From the NCBI GenBank assembly GCA_954871525.1, contig OX940861.1, forward strand, positions 8,602,842 through 8,666,841: a stretch of 64,000 nucleotides of DNA, in the 5' to 3' direction. The notes under the pieces were generated by a model, which searched no databases, was not told where the DNA came from, and saw only the letters and a list, made by a program, of their open reading frames with translations. This document shows, one piece after another, positions 58,181 to 64,000 of this stretch; the first letter of the stretch is position 1; the number at the start of each line of letters is the position of its first letter. Position numbers and translations under genes: made by a program. This DNA comes from Parietaria judaica. Its lineage: Eukaryota > Streptophyta > Magnoliopsida > Rosales > Urticaceae.

Positions 58181-60555
58181 TTAATGAAATGTCGATGTTC
58201 GACTTGATAAGGACGTTGACTTTGACTTCTTATTCTTGCCGTTATTGGATGGAGGGAACCACAAAGGAAAAAATAGGCTAAAAGATCTCCTTTTTTATTA
58301 GATTCACGACCTCATGCCAATGCGAGAGAAAGGCAAATTTACTGTAGAATCTACAGTAAAAAGATAACCATTAAACATTGAATTTGTGACATACGTTCCT
58401 CTCTCATTCATTTCTCTTTCTTTTTTTTTTTTCTGAATGTGGTGGCACTATCGGTCAAGGTTACAATGCACTCTCGCATGACTTAGATATATTCATTCAT
58501 TTCATATAATTATTCTTTATTTTGCCAATATTATTTTGCCAACCAAGTAAATGACAAGTGTTGCTCTGCATGTTGTGACGTGGCTTTTATTTTTATTTGT
58601 TTTACTTTGTTTTTCTCATGATTTTCTATTGCTCGATTCTTCCATAATTTAATAATTTATTTATTTTTATACGCTCTCTATGTAAATAAAAAGCTAAAAA
58701 CCATAATAAAATACCCAAATTTCAAACGCAAAAAATAATAATCAGAACATACATATCCATCACAATTACTCAAAAGCTAAAAACGACTCATCATCCCCTT
58801 CGATTCTAGATCCTCCTCCGGCAGAGACGTTCTCACCGACTCTATTTCCGTTTCCGTCCAAGCCGGCTTCGCTGCCTCCTCCTCCGTCGCCGTCTGCTTC
58901 ACCGTCCTCGGCCGTGACTCCTCGCTAGCAATCGCCACTAGATCCTGCCCCGTTTTCGAATCCTTCGTAGCGACGACGTTTCAAGAGTTGGGCTGTATCG
59001 GGGGAGAGACGGAGGTTGTCGGGCGCTTAATCTGTGTTTGGTAATTTCTTTTCTTTCTAATATGGATATTGGATTCTTTCTATTATGAGTTTGTTATCCA
59101 GCTTCTTTTAATTAAGAAGGAAGTTAAAAAGGCAACAAAGGAGAAGGCAATGGTTTTAGTTTCTGGTTTGGAATGGTTTTGGTGTTTAGCTTTCCATGTC
59201 AATGCCACTTTGTTATGAGTTACCATGGATGGCAAAGCGAAAGAGAATTGAAGTCTGGTTTTGGAAAAGTTGTAGAGGGGAGAGGAGAGAGAACAATCGT
59301 TGAGAGTGAATTATTTACTGCTGCGAGTACTCAGTAGAAGCACAAGTCCTTATTTGTATGTGATTTTCAAGCGGATGATGGCTTTTTGGTCTCGCTCGGT
59401 GGAATATATGGTTTTGAATTGGTGAAAAAGTTCAAAACTTTGTGCATGTAACAGGGATAAGGAGATTGTTGAAGTTGGGTATGGTTTTATTGGGAGACGA
59501 ATATTATATTGACAAGAAGAGGAGGTTGATCATGTTTAAAAAATTGAATTTATTTTGATCATGTGCCTTTGAAGGAAAATTTCTTGATGATGACAAATTC
59601 CTTCATGTTGGATATCTGTAAAGTAGGCACATGAAGTGGTAAAAGAAAATTTGGGCAATAATTCATATTGTGCATTCCTTTATGATCAAATATATTGTTG
59701 ATACGACAATAACTATTTTCTCCGATTACAAAATTACAAGTGCTTTGCTTAGTTACTTAAAACGTGGCACTTTTTTTGGGTTATCCTATACTAATGTGGA
59801 GAGTATATTTTTATTTTGCCAACTAAATAAATGACAATTGTTGACTCTAACATGTCTTTTATTTTTAGTTGTTTTACTTTATTTCTTTTTTCAGAAATAT
59901 TGTTTTACTTCATTTTTCTTTGACTTTCATTTTACGATTCTTTCATGATCTAATTATATATATATATATATATTCATATATACTTTTAGTAAAAAGCTCA
60001 AATTTTTAGAATGCAAGAAATCAACAAAACAATTAATATAATCTTCTCTCTAAACCAAAAACGACATCTCACAAACACACTCGAATCTCTTAACTATTTC
60101 ACCAACCTCCTTCAAACGTGTGACTACATTAGAGCACGTCACAATTGTTCACAATTTAATTTTCTTAATATTTACTTCTAATGTTTTTAAATTTAACATT
60201 ATTATTAAGTTTGTCCTTGAAACTCTAATTTTTTACTTTAATCATTTTAAATATTAAAACATTTTTTTATTTGGAAGAAAATTTTAATATGTGCATGGAG
60301 TTGTGCACAATTTAGTATTCTTGATTAATTAATGCAAGTTTACAAATAAAGATAGATACTAGAAAACAAACATTTCACGTATAAATTTCTTTATAATGTA
60401 ATTTACCCTAAAAAAGATTGACTAATTCACAAAATATATATATATATTTAAAAGTTATATACTTAAAAAAATATAAAACTATCAATTTTTTCTTACTACA
60501 AAAATTAAATAAATAATAAATTTGAACCGCAGCAACGCGCGGGTTATATACCTCG
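58181..60555. other. Intergenic, with diverged direct repeat and gene-like patch
   Basis: 58500-58710 and 59795-60000 are diverged direct copies (TTATTTTGCCAAC...AAAAAGCT). 58800-59045 has coding-like composition on the plus strand, with an open frame ending CIGGETEVVGRLICVW and a stop but no ATG; unrecognised. 60535-60555 (CCGCAGCAACGCGCGGGTT then ACCTCG|T) resembles a Helitron 3' hairpin with CTCG in place of CTAG. A TC start could be 59949, but the direct repeat runs across it, so I do not call a Helitron. Confidence 0.35.
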
Positions 60556-60650
60556 TATATTCCAGAAGGGTATGAAACTAAATGAAATTTCACTTAAGGT
60601 CATTCTTGTAAAAAGCCCACCACAAAGTTTGTTAATAGCTTATTTAGATA

Positions 60651-61607
60651 TGTTGGAACTTGTTTTACAAGTAATGAAATTTTGTTTTGCATAGTTTTCC
60701 TCTCTTTCAAAGAGTTCGATTGGAGACAAGTGTTTAGGATGGTTTATAAATCAAATAATTGAGCTAAAGAATTGGGCCCTTTGGGACACACAATTTTGTG
60801 AAGGAGAGATGACTCACCCAAATGCACCACCACCACACACGCGCGCCGCTGGCCGGACGTGGCACAATGTGGTCTGGTACGTGCGTTGGGTATTCTTGTG
60901 CAAACATAATTATTTTTGTCGAAAGTTTAATTGGTATTTTTGCTGTAATTAAAACTATAAATACTTTTGCAAAATTAATTATTTGAGAAAATTATTTTCT
61001 GACGTGGAAAATATTCAGTCTCAGCGTTTGGTTTGGTCAGTCAAAACCGAACTGGTATTTCTCTACGTTCCCCACTTTCTCTCCACGTTCTTTTTTCTTC
61101 CCGTTGGTTTTTCTAACGTTGTAATTCCATAACGTAAACTTTTTTCTCAGCTATAAATAGAGAGCTTTGGTTCTCAGTTTTTTAACAACAAAAATCACAG
61201 AGTTTTATACAGTATTCCGAGCAAAATATTTTTGAGGGTTTGAGTGATTTCGATCGATACCGAGTGCACGGTTTCGGTCGAGACATAAAAGATCTGGGTT
61301 GTTTTATCTTGGGGGTGACAGGGCATACACGAAATGCGAGCACCGAGGCAGAGCCGCGAAACACCTTAAATGAGTTTAGGGGTTCGCGACTCAGCTTTCC
61401 CGAAGTTTTTTTCGTTAACCTTTGTCTTGTAGGTACCCCGAGTTTTGATCTACGTATCGACGACATTCCCACATGCGCAACAGATCCGGACCGGGTTTTT
61501 GCCATTTAGAAAAGATTGTGGATGTGGTATATTGTATTTTACGGATCATTGTGATCCTGGCGTGAGGATATCAAGCTCGACTTGCCTATTTGATAACCAA
61601 CTCAACA
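60651..61607 (+). mobile_element. LTR-like sequence with TATA box
   Basis: Starts TGTTGGAACTTG and ends CCAACTCAACA, with a TATA box CTATAAATAG at 61151-61160 and a T-rich run after the end. No TSD (AGATA against TTTTT) and no PBS follow, so the assignment as an LTR is uncertain. 60770-60950 is homologous to a patch inside both hAT copies (about 5592-5780 and 47600-47750). Frames across it show no known protein. Confidence 0.4.
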
Positions 61608-61792
61608 TTTTTTATTTTTTATAATTATAATGTAATAATTGATTGCCGTTGTTTTCAAATTATTCGGTACAAATTTTTATTTTTATTTTATTTAAAAAGC
61701 TGAAAAAATAGAAATCTATTTAGTATATTTTTCTGTTTTTTTTTTCTTCATAAAAAATAATTTTTTAAACATCAAAATATAAAGAGTTAATT

Positions 61793-62045
61793 GCGACATA
61801 AGTTCTTAACCTTTACTCAACTGGGGCAACATACCCCTAAATTCATTTAATAACGGTGAAAGTATCAAAAGATGATTTCCATCCATAATTTGCTAACAGA
61901 CTGTAAAAATTCCTTTGCATTTTCGGAAAAGGAGGGAGACGAACCAGGGTCTTCGGCATGGAGAGTCAATCTGCTCACCACGCTGATAACATTACAGTAA
62001 AGTTAAAGATATATGCATGAAAACATCTAGCAATAAGCTAACTTT
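61793..62045. mobile_element. Half of a Mutator-like element with tRNA-like insert
   Basis: GAGTTAATTGCGACATAAG at its left resembles the GGGTAAATTGCGGCTAATG end family, but no inverted partner was found. It contains the tRNA-like segment 61932-61989. Confidence 0.3.
61932..61989 (-). repeat. tRNA-like sequence
   Basis: On the minus strand TATCAGCGTGGTGAGCA resembles a D arm/A box, followed by an anticodon-arm-like stretch and CTGGTTCGTCTCCC, close to a B box and T arm. Stems are incomplete, so it is a tRNA pseudogene or SINE head and not a working tRNA. Confidence 0.45.
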
Positions 62046-62291
62046 CATTATCATGCGTGCAGAGTCACGTCTCGTGTTGATTTTTTTGGGCTCGGTATCG
62101 AGATGATTTTTTTGAACCGGTCTCGAGCTGAATTTTTCGGTCCGGCTTCGAGTTGACCTTTTATACCCGTGTCTCGGGTTGAGTTTTTTTTACCAAAAAA
62201 GTCTACCCGAGGGCCCACAATGACATGCAAATATACAATTTTATATAGGGTTCCACGTGTCATGTGGCATTGCAAAATTATAAAAAAAATT

Positions 62292-62350
62292 GTGCTGGGT
62301 AGGAATCGAACCCATGACCTCTACGTTATTGAGCTCTTGAACCATTGTCA
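62292..62350 (-). repeat. tRNA-like segment in left arm
   Basis: Minus strand ...GAGCTCAATAACGTAGAGG then CATGGGTTCGATTCCTACCC. GGTTCGATTCC fits the Pol III B-box consensus exactly, and the GGG/CCC T stem is intact. A run of eight T's follows after CAGCACAA. Inverted partner of 62763-62833. Confidence 0.55.
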
Positions 62351-62762
62351 CTTCTTGTCATTTAATTGTACACATAAATATTTATATAAACAACCTGTAC
62401 ATAAGTTGTAACATGTATAAAATATCATGTTTAAAATATAAAATGTAAACCTATTATTTCTACCATATACATATACGTAAGGGCTACTAATCATGTAAGC
62501 CTTTATTATTCCATTCCTCTACTTTTTGAGTGCTTAATCATATAAACCTCCAAAACAATATATTTCTACCATATATATTCCTCAAAAAGTAGATAAATAG
62601 AGTAATAAAGGTTTATATGATTAGCGGCCCTTACGTTTATGTATATGGTAGATATAATAAGTTTACATTTTACATTTTAAACATGTTATATTTTATACAT
62701 GTTACAACTTATGTCCAGGTCGTTTATATAAATATTTATGTGTACAATTAAATGACAAGAAA

Positions 62763-62833
62763 TGACAATGTTTCAAGTGGTTGAGTGTAAGCTCAATAAC
62801 GTAGAGGTCATGGGTTCAATTCCCACCCAGCAC
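62763..62833 (+). repeat. tRNA-like segment in right arm
   Basis: TTTCAAGTGGTTGAGTG resembles a D arm, ATGGGTTCAATTCCCACCC is a good T arm with B box GGTTCAATTCC, and CAGCAC resembles an acceptor 3' strand. The 5' acceptor strand does not pair. It is about 12 bp longer than the left copy. Confidence 0.55.
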
Positions 62834-63522
62834 AAATTTTGTTACAATTTTGCAATGCCACATGACACGTGGCAGGTCGCGATTGGAGGAAGCAGCGCCA
62901 CGTGGGTGCTTAGGTTGAGCTGACGTGGCACTAGTTAACGGTCAAGTGACGGAATGGATGAAAAATCTAACGGAAATAAACATTGGGTACATAATCCGTA
63001 GCGAATCATACATCGGGTACATTAGCCGTCAAAAATAAACATTGGGTACATAATCCGTAGCGAATCAAACATTGGGTACATTAGCCGTCGAAAATAAACA
63101 TTGGGTACATAATCCACAGCGAATCAAACATTGGGTACATTAGCCGCAGTTTACCCTTTTATATATGATATATACCGTTTTAATAGGCCTTCTGGTCAAA
63201 CCGCACAAATTATATAAATATTTTATAATAATGCAATTCATATTAAAATTGTTTTAAAATGACAGTGTTTCAAACGTGTATTCATGCAATATATAATAAA
63301 GTATTTTGAAATGATTTTTTTTTAATTTTGTTTTAAAATTAAAATGTTATATGGTATTTTTAAAATGAGATTATATCTAAATTGTTTTAAATATATCTTT
63401 TGATAAACCCTTAATCAATAAAATATCTTTTGATAAAAAAAAATATGAAAATATCTCAAAATTGTAAATATGTCAAGATTTTTTTTTATAAATAAATAAA
63501 AATAAAATTTTGTGAGCAAATC

Positions 63523-64000
63523 TAGGGTGAAACTGGATAGGATAGAATAGGATATGGGCAAGTTGACCAACCGTATCCACATATGTGGATATAAAATAAT
63601 TGTATCCAATAACCATTTTATTTTTCAATTATCCACTTGAATGCGGTTAGCGGTTAGCGGATCGAATTGGTTAATTTAAAGCGGATAGCGGATATTATCC
63701 AATTAATTTTGTTAGTGAAAAAACAAATACATCATACATAAAAATATAGCAGGAATAGTGAAACATAAACTTTCAAAAATGTCATAAATAATATTTCATA
63801 AATAACCAAACCAAACTATTAACACACTCTAATATTTCTATGACATAAAAGACCACAAAAAGATATACAACATTTTTCTGTCACAAAGAATTAAAAAAAA
63901 AAACTTAAATAAGTGAATAACCTACATAAGTTTAATATAAGGGAATAGGGATTAGGGATTAGAGATGTATATAATAAACGACACTAAGCACTAACCAATA
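63523..64000. mobile_element. Simple-word hAT, TATCC/GCGGAT type, runs off the window
   Basis: TAGGGTGAAACTGG opens the element, followed by ATAGGATAGGATATGG words, then GCGGTTAGCGGTTAGCGG and GCGGATAGCGGATATTATCC. The right end lies beyond the window, so no TSD can be checked. Confidence 0.55.

Larger units (their letters stand above)
62248..63156. mobile_element. Mutator-like element with tRNA-like arms, left end deleted
   Basis: Exact 9-bp TSD TTTTATATA (62239-62247, 63157-63165). The right end is the family type GCCGCAGTTTACCC; the left end keeps only GGGT before the inner arm (CCACGTGTCATGTGGC). Arms 62253-62540 and 62590-62875 are inverted copies. 62990-63150 has repeated ACATTGGGTACAT units. 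The asymmetry is best read as loss of the outer left arm after insertion. Confidence 0.7.

Noticed and set aside
59949..60555. 607-bp Helitron
   Set aside because: The 3' hairpin is plausible but ends CTCG instead of CTAG, and the proposed 5' TC lies inside a direct repeat that extends past it. Kept only as a note.
61182..61509. Open frames on both strands downstream of a TATA box
   Set aside because: Inside a probable LTR; both frames overlap and neither resembles a known protein.

Overview
The window is nuclear DNA of a flowering plant, most likely a eudicot. The evidence is intron-rich genes with GT/AG junctions, five loci whose closest remembered relatives are plant proteins, AT-rich intergenic DNA, and a dense load of plant-type transposons (hAT, Mutator-like, Helitron, copia/gypsy LTRs, a TRIM, and LINEs with RNase H). 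I cannot name the species.

Genes, left to right: (1) an ATH1-type BELL homeodomain transcription factor (9618-12320, +); (2) a HAD phosphatase of the plant PHOSPHO1-like / PS2 / thiamine-phosphate-phosphatase-like family (17666-18689, +); (3) an NDL (N-MYC downregulated-like) protein in 11 coding exons (20508-23154, -); (4) an unrecognised but well-structured five-exon gene (39675-42292, -); (5) a PP2A regulatory B/B55 WD-repeat subunit in 14 coding exons (51070-55051, +); (6) the frameshifted first exon of a complex I PSST/NDUFS7 gene without its remaining exons (57775-58140, +). These genes form no pathway or operon; they are islands between repeats.

Repeats: many boundaries are fixed by target-site duplications (TSDs) visible in the sequence. 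1.77-5.99 kb is one hAT element containing a solo LTR and a 'simple-word' hAT, which itself carries an LTR-like insert. hAT copies with 8-bp TSDs also lie at 13.06, 14.24, 16.20, 46.93, 55.59 and 56.80 kb, and a probable one at 6.27 kb. A second class of elements has long inverted repeats, 9-bp TSDs and ends resembling GGGTAAATTGCGGCTAATG (0.67, 7.28, 7.79, 18.84, 33.48, 36.63, 36.95, 44.29, 62.25 kb, and a rearranged one near 17 kb). The 36.95 kb copy sits in reverse orientation inside the 36.63 kb copy. A 3.5-kb Helitron covers 27.76-31.26 kb. Three solo LTRs (2.17, 25.30, 31.43 kb) have 5-bp TSDs and internal tandem repeats. An 880-bp TRIM lies at 35.65-36.53 kb, and a degraded copia element (PBS, gag remnant, hAT insert) at about 45.8-49.2 kb. 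Two 5'-truncated LINE insertions with TSDs lie at 32.38 and 42.49 kb; the second is about 200 bp upstream of gene 4.

The main points of interest are the family of long-hairpin Mutator-like elements (self-nesting, recurrent target word, tRNA-like sequence in one pair of arms), the hAT family that keeps its ends but changes its internal repeated word, and LTRs expanding different internal minisatellites. All coordinates and alignments were made by eye.
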